From: a virus
IMG/VR virus record: IMGVR_UViG_3300027608_000092
Location: 1-33,221 of that record
Length of the DNA: 33,221 nt
Direction: 5' to 3' (one strand)
Below the pieces are notes generated by a model. The model ran no database searches. It was given only the letters and a program-made list of their open reading frames with translations, and was not told the origin of the DNA. The translations under genes were made by a program, and so were the position numbers. Positions 9,334 to 17,461 of the stretch are shown here, piece by piece; within the stretch, counting starts at the first letter, position 1, and each line of letters begins with the position of its first letter.

Positions 9334-10287
9334 ATGCCAACTACAACTTCATTAACTACAACATACGCTGGTAAATCTTCAGCTATGTGGGTAAAGGCTG
9401 CTATCTTAAGCGGTAACACATTAGCAAATGGCGGTATGACTATCATGCCTAACATTACTTACAAATCTGTACTACACAAACTTTCTACAGACGGACTTTT
9501 AGTAGATGCAACTTGTGATTTCACAGCTACTTCTACGGTAACTATCACAGAGCGTACTTTGACTTTAGAGCCTTTTCAAGTTAACTTACAATTATGTAAA
9601 AAAGACTTCTTAGCTTCTTGGCAAGCTGAAGAGATGGGATTCTCTGCTAACAAAGTTTTAGCTAAATCTTTTGCTGATTACTTATTAGCTTACGTTGTTG
9701 AGAAAGTTGCTAACTCTATTGAGACTTCTATTTGGAATGGTGTTAATGCTACTTCAGGACAAGTTGCTGGTATCATGACTTTGTTAACTGCTGACGCTGC
9801 ATTACCAACTGCAAATGAGGTTGCTGGTACAACTTTATCAGCTAGCAATATCATCGAAGAGATGGGTAAATTGGTGACTGCTATTCCAGCTGCTGTATAT
9901 GGTGCAGATGACTTGAAACTTTATGTTTCACAAGCCGCTGCTAAATTTTACATTCGCGCATTAGGTGGTTTCTCAGTTGCTGCGACATCTAACAATGGTA
10001 CAGATAACAAAGGTACACAATGGTATACAAATGGAACATTAACATTTGATGGTATTCCTGTATTCGTAGCGAACGGATTAACCGCAAACCAAATGTTAGC
10101 TGCTCAAACTTCTAACTTGTTTTTCGGTTGCGGTTTGTTAAATGATTCTAACGAAGTACGTGTATTAGATATGGCTGAATTAGATGGTTCTGACAATGTT
10201 AGAATGATTTTAAGAGCTTCTTACGCTGTTAATTACCATTCAGTTTCAGACATCGTAACATACGGAATCACAAACGCAGCTAACTAA
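9334..10287 (+). CDS. Major capsid protein
   Basis: A 317-residue protein of the kind seen as major capsid protein in Bacteroidota phages. It has an N-terminal Thr/Ser-rich arm, then PNITYKSVLHKLSTDGLLVDATCDF, a helix-rich centre (QAEEMGFSANKVLAKSFADYLLAYVVEKVANSIETSIWNG) resembling the HK97 backbone helix, and a C-terminal part with the 'FDGIPVFVANGL' turn common in HK97-fold capsids. It follows the scaffold-like gene and is followed by a strong intrinsic terminator, which fits a highly expressed gene. The fold is inferred from pattern and position. Confidence 0.75.
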   Translation: MPTTTSLTTTYAGKSSAMWVKAAILSGNTLANGGMTIMPNITYKSVLHKLSTDGLLVDATCDFTATSTVTITERTLTLEPFQVNLQLCKKDFLASWQAEEMGFSANKVLAKSFADYLLAYVVEKVANSIETSIWNGVNATSGQVAGIMTLLTADAALPTANEVAGTTLSASNIIEEMGKLVTAIPAAVYGADDLKLYVSQAAAKFYIRALGGFSVAATSNNGTDNKGTQWYTNGTLTFDGIPVFVANGLTANQMLAAQTSNLFFGCGLLNDSNEVRVLDMAELDGSDNVRMILRASYAVNYHSVSDIVTYGITNAAN

Positions 10288-10311
10288 AAACTAGCTAATT
10301 TTTAATACTAG

Positions 10312-10339
10312 GGGAGGGGATATACTCCTCCCTTTTTTT
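10312..10339 (+). terminator. Intrinsic terminator after the capsid gene
   Basis: An 8-bp GC-rich stem (10312-10319 with 10325-10332, one G-U pair), a 5-base loop and seven Ts. It separates the capsid gene from the probable tail tube gene and would yield a discrete capsid transcript. Confidence 0.85.
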
Positions 10340-10361
10340 ATAAACTTTAAAACTATAAATC

Positions 10362-10910
10362 ATGGCATGTGATATTGCAAAAGGTAGGGTTGAAGAGTGT
10401 AAAGACCAAGTTGGAGGTCTTAAAGCTGTTTACTTTATCAATTACCAAATAGCAAGAGCGGACATAACGTATGACGCTACAAATACAGATATGATTACAG
10501 CAATTACGAATGTAGACGTGTTGTATAAATATGAATTAAAAGGAGTAGACAATACATTTGACCAAGATGTTGTATCTGATAGAAATGCTGGCACAACTTA
10601 TTTTAGTCAAAAATTAAACATTCGTTTAAAGCATCAAGATATTGCTACGCATAAGCAAATCAAATTACTTTCCTATGGTAGACCTCACATAATAATTCAG
10701 ACAAACAACGATCAGTTCTTTATTATGGGTTTAGAGCAAGGAGCTGATGTTGTAGGTGGAATGATTTCTACAGGTGGTGAAATGAAATCTGCTTCAGGAT
10801 ATTCTTTGAATTTCGTAGCAGATGAGAAAGTACCAGCTAACTTCTTAAATGCGTCTACATCAACTGCTATGTTAGCGTTATTTACAAGTGCGACTTTAGT
10901 TACTTCTTAG
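10362..10910 (+). CDS. Probable major tail tube protein
   Basis: A 182-residue protein beginning MACDIAKGRVEECKDQVGG, with the stretches YKYELKG, THKQIKLLSYGRPHIII and GLEQGADVVGG. I associate this pattern with an abundant structural protein of Bacteroidota phages, probably the tail tube. It is flanked by two strong terminators (10312-10339 and 10933-10967), so it can be made as a monocistronic transcript, as expected for a protein needed in many copies. An alternative is a head decoration protein. There is no tail sheath gene beside it, which fits a siphovirus. Confidence 0.5.
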   Translation: MACDIAKGRVEECKDQVGGLKAVYFINYQIARADITYDATNTDMITAITNVDVLYKYELKGVDNTFDQDVVSDRNAGTTYFSQKLNIRLKHQDIATHKQIKLLSYGRPHIIIQTNNDQFFIMGLEQGADVVGGMISTGGEMKSASGYSLNFVADEKVPANFLNASTSTAMLALFTSATLVTS

Positions 10911-10932
10911 TAATAATTTACTTTAAAATACG

Positions 10933-10967
10933 GGGAATATTGATTAAGTTCAGTATTCCCTTTTTTT
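10933..10967 (+). terminator. Intrinsic terminator after the tube-like gene
   Basis: A stem of about 11 bp (10933-10943 with 10950-10960, one G-U pair) with a short AT-rich loop is followed by seven Ts. It closes the single-gene unit 10362-10910. Confidence 0.85.
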
Positions 10968-11005
10968 ATTTAAAAACAAAATTAACAAATTGCAGTTATA
11001 TTAAT

Positions 11006-11392
11006 ATGATAATATTAGAACCTATAACAACAGCACAAGGTTTCGTGATAACACAAAGGTTAACGAATTTAAGCGCATTGCCTAGAGCTAATAAAATACA
11101 GATTACAGATGAAGAAACAAATGTATCTAGAGTAATTGATTTAACAAGCACAACTGCTGGGGATTATTATGATACTGTAACTATTACTATCAACCCAGCA
11201 TTAAAAGAAGGGCATACATATAAGGCTATTCTTTATTACAATACTATCGATAAATACACTTGGAAAGGTAAAATATTCTGCACTGCTCAAATTACTACTT
11301 CATTAGGGTTTGCAGATGTTAGAGATTACAGTGTGAACGATGGAAGATATACAGAAAATACAACAATAAACCAATTTATATTAAATGACTAG
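11006..11392 (+). CDS. Structural-region protein of unknown function
   Basis: A 128-residue protein starting MIILEPITTAQGF. The frame stays open upstream to a TTG at 10940, but that start lies inside the terminator stem, so the ATG at 11006 is preferred. The sequence is Thr-rich and beta-type (DYYDTVTITINPALKEGHTYKAILYYN), consistent with a small beta-sandwich virion protein. Its stop overlaps the start of the portal gene by 8 bases. No family was recognised. Confidence 0.6.
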   Translation: MIILEPITTAQGFVITQRLTNLSALPRANKIQITDEETNVSRVIDLTSTTAGDYYDTVTITINPALKEGHTYKAILYYNTIDKYTWKGKIFCTAQITTSLGFADVRDYSVNDGRYTENTTINQFILND

Positions 11393-13148
11393 TAACCACG
11401 TTATAGAATTATCTGCATATACTTCACCAATAGTTACGGAAGACAAGCGTAATGAATGGGTAAATTATGGAGAAGACAATAATTACTTCCAATTCTTAAT
11501 CGATAGATATTCAAATAGTGCTACACATAGTGCTGTTGTGAATAATATTAGTAGATTAATATACGGGAAGGGATTAAGTGCGTTAGATGCGCCTAAAAAA
11601 CCAAACGATTACGCACAGATGTTGACTCTATTTACAGCAAATGACTTGCGTAGAGTTATCCAGGACTTGTATTTGTTAGGTCAAGGAGCGTTTCAAGTAC
11701 ATTATGATAAAGGACATAAGAACGTAATTAAAGTTTACCACATTCCTGTACAGTTATTAAGACCTGAGAAGTGTGATGAGGACGGAAATATTGTAGGGTA
11801 TTACTATTCTGACAACTGGGAAGATCCTAAAAAGTTTGTACCTAAAAGATTTGATGCATTCGGTGAGGGTAAAAGTGAGATTGAGATATTAATGATTCAA
11901 CCATATTCTGTAGGTGCTAAGTATTTTAGTAGAGTTGACTATCAAGGGGCACTAGAATATACTGTATTAGAAGAAAAAATTAGCGAGTATCTTATTAATG
12001 AAGTTACCAATGGATTCAGTCCAACGACGATTGTAAACTTTAACAATGGCACACCGACTGATGAGCAGAAAGATGAGATAGCAAGAAATACTATAAGTAA
12101 ATTAACAGGATCAACGGGTAAAAAAGTAGTTGTGTCATTCAATGAAGATGAAGCTAAGAAAACTACAATCGATAGCGTACCTTTAAACGATGCGCCTGAA
12201 CATTATCAATATTTGTCAGACGAGTGCAGAAGTAAGATTTTAACAGGTCACTGTGTAACATCACCGCTTATATTTGGTATTGCTACAACTACAGGATTTA
12301 GTGCAAATGCAGATGAGCTAAAGAATAGTGTGATACTATTTGACAACATGGTAATAAGACCAAAACAAGAAATATTATTAGAAGCGTTAGATAGTATCTT
12401 AGCATTTAATGGTGTATCATTAAAATTATTCTTTAAGACTTTACAACCTTTAGAATTTGTAGACTTATCAAACGCACAATCTACTGAACAAGTTAAAGAA
12501 GAAACAGGAGTTGAAATGAGTGCTGAAAAGTCAGAACTTGAAATGCATTTAGATACAATTGGTGAAGATATTTCAGAGGATTGGATTTTAGTAGACGAAA
12601 GAGATGTTGACTATGATTTAGAGGATGAATTGGACATGCAATTACAACCTAAAAAAACAATGCTTAATAAAGTGTTAGATTTTGTCTCTGCTGGTGTAGC
12701 ACGTTCAAATGCAAAGAGTAATCAGGACAAAGTTATTGATGGAATTCAGTGGAAAGTACGTTACCAATATACAGGAAATGCTAATCCACAAAGAGACTTT
12801 TGTACTGTAATGATGAGTACTAAAAAAGTTTATCGTAAAGAAGATTTAGAAAATATGAATTCTAAACTAGTCAATCCTGGTTTTGAACATAATGACGAAA
12901 AATATAATTTGTTTTTATTTAAAGGTGGGCCGAGATGCAAGCATTCTTTTAAAAGATTAACATTTGCAAGTTTAGAAGGTCAGAACGTGGATGTAAATAG
13001 TCCAAAAGCAAGAAAGATAGGTACTAGACAAGCAGAGATTATGGGATACAAGATAACTAATCCTTATCAAGTATCTGTACAACCAAACAATTTACCACTT
13101 AAAGGATTTCATCCTAACAATCCAAATTTACCATCAGACGTTAAATAA
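11385..13148 (+). CDS. Portal protein with C-terminal head-morphogenesis-like domain
   Basis: A 587-residue protein. Residues 1-370 look like a phage portal: the opening EDKRNEWVNYGEDNNYFQFL, a helix-rich DLRRVIQDLYLLGQGAFQV stretch, and the SPLIFGIATTTGFSANADELKNS segment typical of Bacteroidota portals. After an acidic linker (about 375-425), residues 450-540 contain the pattern NPQRDFC...YRKEDL...NPGF...GGPRCKHSF, which resembles a MuF-like minor head domain. This would be a portal-MuF fusion. The portal forms the DNA entry ring at the capsid vertex. It lies downstream of the capsid gene, the reverse of the usual order. Confidence 0.75.
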   Translation: MTSNHVIELSAYTSPIVTEDKRNEWVNYGEDNNYFQFLIDRYSNSATHSAVVNNISRLIYGKGLSALDAPKKPNDYAQMLTLFTANDLRRVIQDLYLLGQGAFQVHYDKGHKNVIKVYHIPVQLLRPEKCDEDGNIVGYYYSDNWEDPKKFVPKRFDAFGEGKSEIEILMIQPYSVGAKYFSRVDYQGALEYTVLEEKISEYLINEVTNGFSPTTIVNFNNGTPTDEQKDEIARNTISKLTGSTGKKVVVSFNEDEAKKTTIDSVPLNDAPEHYQYLSDECRSKILTGHCVTSPLIFGIATTTGFSANADELKNSVILFDNMVIRPKQEILLEALDSILAFNGVSLKLFFKTLQPLEFVDLSNAQSTEQVKEETGVEMSAEKSELEMHLDTIGEDISEDWILVDERDVDYDLEDELDMQLQPKKTMLNKVLDFVSAGVARSNAKSNQDKVIDGIQWKVRYQYTGNANPQRDFCTVMMSTKKVYRKEDLENMNSKLVNPGFEHNDEKYNLFLFKGGPRCKHSFKRLTFASLEGQNVDVNSPKARKIGTRQAEIMGYKITNPYQVSVQPNNLPLKGFHPNNPNLPSDVK

Positions 13149-13150
13149 TT

Positions 13151-13651
13151 ATGGCAGAAGCATTATTAATAGGGAAAGCAGATTTGCAAGCGTACACAGC
13201 ATTAAATGGTAATGTTGATACGGATAAGGTAATACCATTTATTAAGATAGCTCAAGATATTTGGTTATTGCAATACGTAGGTACTGACTTAATGACTAAG
13301 ATTAAGTCAGATATTACAGCAAGTACATTAACAGGCAACTATGCAACGCTTGTAAATACGTATTTAAAGCCGATGTTGATCCATTTTACGATGGTTGAGT
13401 ATTTACCATTCGCAGCTTATTCAATTTCTAATAAAGGACTATATAAACATAGTTCTGAGAATGCTGAAATTGTAAGCAAGGAAGAGGTTGATTATTTGAT
13501 TGAAAAAGAAAAACGTATTGCTGAGAATTACGCGCAAAGATTTTTAGATTACATGGTTGTAAATCAATCATTGTTTAACGAATATTTAACAAATGGAAGT
13601 GGCGACGTATTCCCACAGAATGGTAATTACTTATCAAATTGGTATATATGA
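13151..13651 (+). CDS. Head-tail connector-like protein (DUF6712 type)
   Basis: A 166-residue, mainly helical protein. Features include KVIPFIKIAQDIWLLQYVGTDLMTKI near residues 25-50, then YLKPMLIHFTMVEYLPFAAYSISNKGLYKHSSENAE, which I associate with a neck/adaptor family of Bacteroidota phages placed right after the portal. It starts 3 bases after the portal stop. A head-tail adaptor role is inferred from position and helical content. Its stop overlaps the start of a small basic reading frame. Confidence 0.6.
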   Translation: MAEALLIGKADLQAYTALNGNVDTDKVIPFIKIAQDIWLLQYVGTDLMTKIKSDITASTLTGNYATLVNTYLKPMLIHFTMVEYLPFAAYSISNKGLYKHSSENAEIVSKEEVDYLIEKEKRIAENYAQRFLDYMVVNQSLFNEYLTNGSGDVFPQNGNYLSNWYI

Positions 13652-13782
13652 AGAAAGAGGTATACAAACCTAAACAAAACAATATTATTAAATTAGAGTT
13701 ATATCTAAAGAAGATAGAAAAAGATGGCAGACAAAAAGATAAGCGAGTTAACACCGAAAGCAACACAGTTACAAGACGATGA
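13648..13782 (+). CDS. Small basic reading frame
   Basis: A 44-residue frame starting MKKEVYKPKQNNIIKLELYL and ending VTRR, opened by an ATGA overlap with the connector gene. The last 59 bases overlap the next gene in another frame. The overlap start and Lys-rich composition make translation plausible, but the second half may be unconstrained. No family was recognised. Confidence 0.4.
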   Translation: MKKEVYKPKQNNIIKLELYLKKIEKDGRQKDKRVNTESNTVTRR

Positions 13783-14179
13783 TCTGTTAATGATTTCCGA
13801 TTACAACGGAGCTACGTACGACACTAAATCTGTTACAGGTGCTAATATAAGACCTATTACAACTGTAATGTTTAATATTAGTCAAACCAGTACATCTGCT
13901 CCTGTAAAGAATTTTAGCTATGAAACAGAAGTCTCTCAAACATTTACACTTGCTAGATTAGCGACTGGTGCTTATACATTAACTGCATCTAGTGCTTTAT
14001 TTACATCTAGTAAAACATATGTAAGTATAACATTAGGAAGTGGGCCAAATGGAACTTGTGTAAGAGCTGAGCCAACTACATCTACAGTTATAGACTTTGG
14101 AACAAGTAATGGTGCTACAGGTAACTTCGTAGATAGCGCATTAACAAATGCAACATTAGAAATCAAAATAATAAAATAG
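13724..14179 (+). CDS. Tail fibre-like or decoration protein
   Basis: A 151-residue protein. Residues 1-45 contain KISELTPKATQLQDDDLLMISDYNGATYDTKSVTGANI, the 'ISEL..a..l...DlL.is..g..T.kvtg.ni' module found at the N-terminus of many phage fibre proteins. The rest is Thr/Ser-rich beta sequence. It starts a set of three probable virion surface genes (13724, 14182, 14453). Its partner could be the similar module at 6675. The role in the virion is inferred from the module. Confidence 0.55.
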   Translation: MADKKISELTPKATQLQDDDLLMISDYNGATYDTKSVTGANIRPITTVMFNISQTSTSAPVKNFSYETEVSQTFTLARLATGAYTLTASSALFTSSKTYVSITLGSGPNGTCVRAEPTTSTVIDFGTSNGATGNFVDSALTNATLEIKIIK

Positions 14180-14181
14180 AT

Positions 14182-14451
14182 ATGAGTTTACCAAATTTAG
14201 ATAGATTAGTTGCTACAAAAGGAACTAAGTTAGTGAATGACACAACGGAAGTAACTACGCCAATTGCTGGTATTTTTGTGTTAGAAGATACAGTGTTTAC
14301 TTCCATTAAAGTTAGTGGATCGGATGCTAAGGCAACGTATATTACAACTCCGGCAACGGCAATAAAAGGTGGTGCGTTGATTACAGGACAAGGTGTGTTA
14401 TTCAGCGGTGTAAAATTAACAAGCGGTTCAGTTAACTTAATATTAGGTTAG
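14182..14451 (+). CDS. Small beta-rich structural protein
   Basis: An 89-residue protein of Val, Thr, Ile and Gly-rich beta segments (for example GIFVLEDTVFTSIKVSGS), without charged clusters or membrane segments. It starts 2 bases after the previous stop and ends 1 base before the next ATG. Small proteins of this composition next to fibre genes are often decoration or fibre-tip proteins. No family was recognised with confidence. Confidence 0.5.
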   Translation: MSLPNLDRLVATKGTKLVNDTTEVTTPIAGIFVLEDTVFTSIKVSGSDAKATYITTPATAIKGGALITGQGVLFSGVKLTSGSVNLILG

Positions 14452-14452
14452 G

Positions 14453-15271
14453 ATGTTTTACGGTTACGGAATACTAAACAATCACGTACCTACTTTACGC
14501 GCAACCGTTATGGGTGGTGGTTCAGTTGATGCAGACGCACTTTCATTTATTTCTGCTGCTAGTATTACCAATACCACTCAAAAAAGTGCTATAAATAAAT
14601 TGGTTACTGACTTAAAAACAGCTAGCATTTGGAGTAAAATGAAAGCTATATATCCATTTGTAGGTGGTACAGCTTCACAGCATAGGTTTAATCTTAAAGA
14701 CCCAAGAACAGTAACTGCGGCATTTTACTTGGATTTCTTAGGGGGTGGTACACACAGTTCATCTGGTTATTTACCAAATGGAAATTCATATGCTGATACT
14801 AAGTTAGGTGCTAACTTACTACAAACCAATAACCACTTATCGTATTATTCAAAAACCTCAACAGTAAATACGGAATGTGAACTGGGTGTATATAATGATT
14901 TACCTTCAGCTATAATATCTCAATTAAGGCCTGCTGGTAACTACATAAGTGGACAAAATGGTGGGGTTGTTAGTTTTACAACAACAAGTTCTGCATTAGG
15001 ATTTTGGATAGGAACAAAAACAAGTGACACTAATAGAAAAGGTTATTTAAACGGCACATTACAAGCCACTTCTACTTCTTCTGATAATCAAGTATTACCC
15101 TCATTAAATGTTTTCTTAGGAGCAAGAAACAAAGGAGGAACAGCAGCCGAACTTTATTCTACAAAACAATGTGCATTTGCATCTATTGGTGATGGTTTAA
15201 CAGATGCTGAAGCAGATAACTTCTACACAGCAATACAAACATACCAAACTACATTAGGTAGACAAGTATAA
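14453..15271 (+). CDS. Virion surface protein, probable lectin-like fold
   Basis: A 272-residue protein of a type I recognise from Bacteroidota phages. An N-terminal helical part (ITNTTQKSAINKLVTDLKTASIWSKMKAIYPFVGGTA) is followed by HRFNLKDPRT and then beta-rich sequence with LGANLLQTNNHLSYYSKT, GFWIGTKTS, KGYLNGTLQATSTSSDN and a closing AFASIGDGLTDAEADNFYTAIQTYQ. The second half resembles a concanavalin A/laminin-G-like sandwich, which would suit binding of host surface glycans. Glycan binding is an inference from this resemblance. Confidence 0.55.
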   Translation: MFYGYGILNNHVPTLRATVMGGGSVDADALSFISAASITNTTQKSAINKLVTDLKTASIWSKMKAIYPFVGGTASQHRFNLKDPRTVTAAFYLDFLGGGTHSSSGYLPNGNSYADTKLGANLLQTNNHLSYYSKTSTVNTECELGVYNDLPSAIISQLRPAGNYISGQNGGVVSFTTTSSALGFWIGTKTSDTNRKGYLNGTLQATSTSSDNQVLPSLNVFLGARNKGGTAAELYSTKQCAFASIGDGLTDAEADNFYTAIQTYQTTLGRQV

Positions 15272-15280
15272 TAACTAAAA

Positions 15281-15499
15281 ATGGAAAACGTATATAAATT
15301 AACAATCGAACAAAAAGACCAATTAGTTGGTCAAACTTGGGATGGAGTACAGTACTTTAACCCCACTCAAGATGCAGACGAAAACTGGTTTATTTCAGTT
15401 GAAGAAGTAAATGGGTGCACACACCAAGGTGCAACTGAATGGGTTCATGGATTACCACTTATTCCTTATAATCCATTAATTTCTGAATCTCCATTATAA
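15281..15499 (+). CDS. Small protein following the surface protein
   Basis: A 72-residue acidic, Trp-containing protein (LVGQTWDGVQYFNPTQDADENWFISVEEV). Similar short proteins commonly follow fibre genes in Bacteroidota phages and may be fibre chaperones or tips. The stop codon shares one base with the next ATG. Function is unproven. Confidence 0.5.
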   Translation: MENVYKLTIEQKDQLVGQTWDGVQYFNPTQDADENWFISVEEVNGCTHQGATEWVHGLPLIPYNPLISESPL

Positions 15500-16179
15500 T
15501 GCAAGAAATAAGTAGTATATTAAATTCCAAGTTATCACCTATTATGATATTCATATTAGTGGTATTAGTAGTTGTATTATATTACTTTCATAAACCTATA
15601 TCAACATGGTTTACTTCATTAATTAAGCGTAAAGAGAAAATACAAGATATTAAGTCTTTAAGAGCACATGATATATTTAATACTTTGCAACGTGTAAAGC
15701 AAGAAGTATCACACATGAAATTCTATACACATGGAGTGTTTGATGCTAATAAGTCTAGAATGTGTAGCGATTTTGCTAAATTTAAATGCAATGTTTGTAC
15801 TGATAAATTTCTTGAATTCTTAGATAATGATTTTAGTAAAATAAATTCAGACGAATTGAAGCAATTAATGCTTAAGGAGATGTGGGGAATGCACGCAGAA
15901 TACATAAAACAAATTCGAGCGTTTTGGATTCAAAAAGGAATTACAAACCAAGATGTGGATTATGTGATTGAGCTATTTGAAAAATTTAGATACGATGTTG
16001 TTGTGTCTTTTCAAAATAGAATAGATGCAATATTTGCAAGTTCTTATCATAAAAACAACTTTGAAAAAATACTAGCTTGTTACGAAATGTATGCTATGGG
16101 AATAGATTTGCTTGCTAAAGATATGTTGACTACATTTGAAGCATTAAACGGAAGATTTACTAATATAAACTACATATGA
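15499..16179 (+). CDS. Single-pass membrane protein in the lysis region
   Basis: A 226-residue protein with one clear N-terminal transmembrane helix (about residues 13-30, PIMIFILVVLVVVLYYF), a short basic stretch (IKRKEKIQDIK) and a long helical soluble domain. Two Cys residues sit close together in 'KFKCNVCTD'. The 4-base overlap with the holin-like gene and the endolysin downstream suggest a lysis-associated role such as a spanin-like or holin-partner function, but no family was identified. Confidence 0.55.
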   Translation: MQEISSILNSKLSPIMIFILVVLVVVLYYFHKPISTWFTSLIKRKEKIQDIKSLRAHDIFNTLQRVKQEVSHMKFYTHGVFDANKSRMCSDFAKFKCNVCTDKFLEFLDNDFSKINSDELKQLMLKEMWGMHAEYIKQIRAFWIQKGITNQDVDYVIELFEKFRYDVVVSFQNRIDAIFASSYHKNNFEKILACYEMYAMGIDLLAKDMLTTFEALNGRFTNINYI

Positions 16180-16379
16180 AATTAATAGACAGAATAAAAG
16201 CACCACGTCCAAATTTTTGGGTAAAAGTTGGCAAAGTAGGTGTAGCACTTACAATTGTAGGTGGTGTATTAGTTACTCCACTTCCAATGGTAGGAGGTGT
16301 ATTGCTTACAATCGGAGCAACAGTTAAGTCAATCTCTCATTTAGCTACAGAAGATAATGGATCAATTAACAATAGATAG
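16176..16379 (+). CDS. Holin-like small membrane protein
   Basis: A 67-residue protein with a basic N-terminus (KLIDRIKAPRPNFWVKVGK) and two hydrophobic segments (about 22-36 and 39-52) broken by a Pro-containing turn, VTPLPMVGG. Small size, two membrane segments and position immediately before an endolysin fit a class II-type holin. Its last 23 bases overlap the endolysin start. Pore formation is inferred from topology and context. Confidence 0.6.
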   Translation: MKLIDRIKAPRPNFWVKVGKVGVALTIVGGVLVTPLPMVGGVLLTIGATVKSISHLATEDNGSINNR

Positions 16380-16827
16380 GATAGCAACTGCACATCCTAA
16401 AATCAGAGAAGAGTTAAAGAATTATTATATCGAATGTAATAATAAGTTACCTAAGGGTGTTAGATTGCGTTTTGCGTACGTTTATCGAAGTGTAGAAGAA
16501 CAAAACAAGCTATACAGTCAAAGACCTAAAGTTACGAACGCTAAAGGTGGTCAATCGATACATAATTATGGATTAGCTTTTGATATAGCTATACTACTAG
16601 ATAAGGATAATAACGGAACTTTTGAGAGTATCGATTGGAATATTAGCTCTCCTTACTTTAAATTAGTAGTAGAATACTTTAAATCTAAAGGGTATGAACA
16701 TGGAGGTGATTGGAAAAACTTTAAAGACTACCCTCACTTCCAGAAAGCATTTGGTCACACGTGGCAAAGTTTAAAAGTAAAAGATAGTTTCAAAGATATA
16801 AACGGACTAACTTATCCAAAAATATAA
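16357..16827 (+). CDS. M15-family D-Ala-D-Ala peptidase endolysin
   Basis: A 156-residue zinc peptidase of the M15/VanY type that cleaves peptidoglycan stem peptides. Visible motifs are YRSVEEQNKLYSQ (43-55), GQSIHNYGLAFDIA (65-78) with metal ligands H69 and D76, and HGGDW...DYPHFQ (115-129) with the third ligand H127. The length matches single-domain phage endolysins of this family. There is no signal peptide, so access to the wall would need the neighbouring holin-like protein. It closes the late operon and is followed by a terminator. Confidence 0.85.
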   Translation: MDQLTIDRIATAHPKIREELKNYYIECNNKLPKGVRLRFAYVYRSVEEQNKLYSQRPKVTNAKGGQSIHNYGLAFDIAILLDKDNNGTFESIDWNISSPYFKLVVEYFKSKGYEHGGDWKNFKDYPHFQKAFGHTWQSLKVKDSFKDINGLTYPKI

Positions 16828-16855
16828 CCACACATACTATAGAATAGTACGTTCG

Positions 16856-16889
16856 ACGCAATCTCAAAAGGGTTGCGTTTATTTTTTTT
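16856..16889 (+). terminator. Intrinsic terminator of the late operon
   Basis: An 8-bp stem (16856-16863 with 16871-16878, one wobble pair) with a 7-base loop leads into a T-rich tract. A smaller 6-bp hairpin (16835-16849) precedes it. It separates late genes from the promoter at 16.9 kb. Confidence 0.85.
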
Positions 16890-16896
16890 AAAGTTT

Positions 16897-16965
16897 TTTG
16901 TTATGATATTATAATAAAAGTATTATATTTGTAAGGTATTAACAATTTAAAAACTAGAAATTATG
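16897..16965 (+). promoter_or_regulatory. Promoter P1 with conserved leader
   Basis: A TATATTTG box (16924-16931) matches the Bacteroidota -7 consensus TAnnTTTG. A TTTG at 16897-16900 lies 23 bases upstream as a possible -33 element. The block 16902-16933 recurs with one change at 25468-25499, and the leader AAAAACTAGAAATTATG (16949-16965) recurs exactly at 25514-25530. It lies directly after the late terminator and should start the early gene set. Confidence 0.75.
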
Positions 16966-17103
16966 ATAGAATTAGTATTAGGTGGTGCAATTTACTGGGT
17001 AATTAGCCACATTGAAGAAGAACGTAAAATTAAAAAAAGATTAAAAGACGCTAAAAAGAAAGTATTTCCACAGGATCGTATCCAATATTATACAAGTTTA
17101 TAG
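16963..17103 (+). CDS. Small early protein
   Basis: A 46-residue frame starting MIELVLGGAIYWVISH with a short hydrophobic N-terminus followed by a Lys/Arg-rich stretch (EEERKIKKRLKDAKKK). It begins at the ATG of the conserved P1 leader, the best evidence that it is translated. It may be a membrane-associated early peptide. No family was recognised. Confidence 0.6.
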   Translation: MIELVLGGAIYWVISHIEEERKIKKRLKDAKKKVFPQDRIQYYTSL

Positions 17104-17105
17104 TT

Positions 17106-17171
17106 ATGTTTGTAGCAAAAATGATATTAGCGATTATAGTAATAACCATTACAATACTATTTATGTTATGA
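17106..17171 (+). CDS. 21-residue hydrophobic peptide
   Basis: The frame encodes a single membrane-spanning peptide, MFVAKMILAIIVITITILFML. It starts 2 bases after the preceding stop and its stop overlaps the next ATG (ATGA). The tight packing suggests translation, but the size makes this uncertain. Confidence 0.4.
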   Translation: MFVAKMILAIIVITITILFML

Positions 17172-17461
17172 CAAGTGAATTAGCAAGGAAGTTAAGCACA
17201 GAGACTCTTACAAATAGACTGCATAAACAGCCGTTTAACGTAACTATTTTAAAAGAGTTGAACAAACGTGCGACAAAGGTACATAAATGCCAAATAGAAG
17301 GCTTAAAACGCATCGAATTAGAGAAACTTAGAATGCAAACAAAAGTAGGTTTAGGATATAAAAACGAAGCGTACTTTACAGAAGATGAAATGTTAAACGG
17401 ATTCAGTTGTACGTACAATGATTTAAGTCCAAGCGAAAAAGTAATATATGATAAATTATGA
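17168..17461 (+). CDS. Early protein of unknown function
   Basis: A 97-residue basic protein starting MTSELARKLSTETL. The N-terminal half is helical and Lys/Arg-rich (KELNKRATKVHKCQIEGLKRIELEKLRMQ); the C-terminal half contains 'YFTEDEMLNGFSCTYNDLSPSEKVIYDKL', a common ending of small phage proteins. It is linked by 4-base overlaps to both neighbours, so it belongs to the P1 operon. No domain was identified. Confidence 0.6.
   Translation: MTSELARKLSTETLTNRLHKQPFNVTILKELNKRATKVHKCQIEGLKRIELEKLRMQTKVGLGYKNEAYFTEDEMLNGFSCTYNDLSPSEKVIYDKL

Noticed and set aside
10940-11005. Upstream extension of the gene at 11006 from a TTG
   Set aside because: The extension starts within the terminator stem and adds a sequence unlike the rest of the protein; the ATG at 11006 is a better start.
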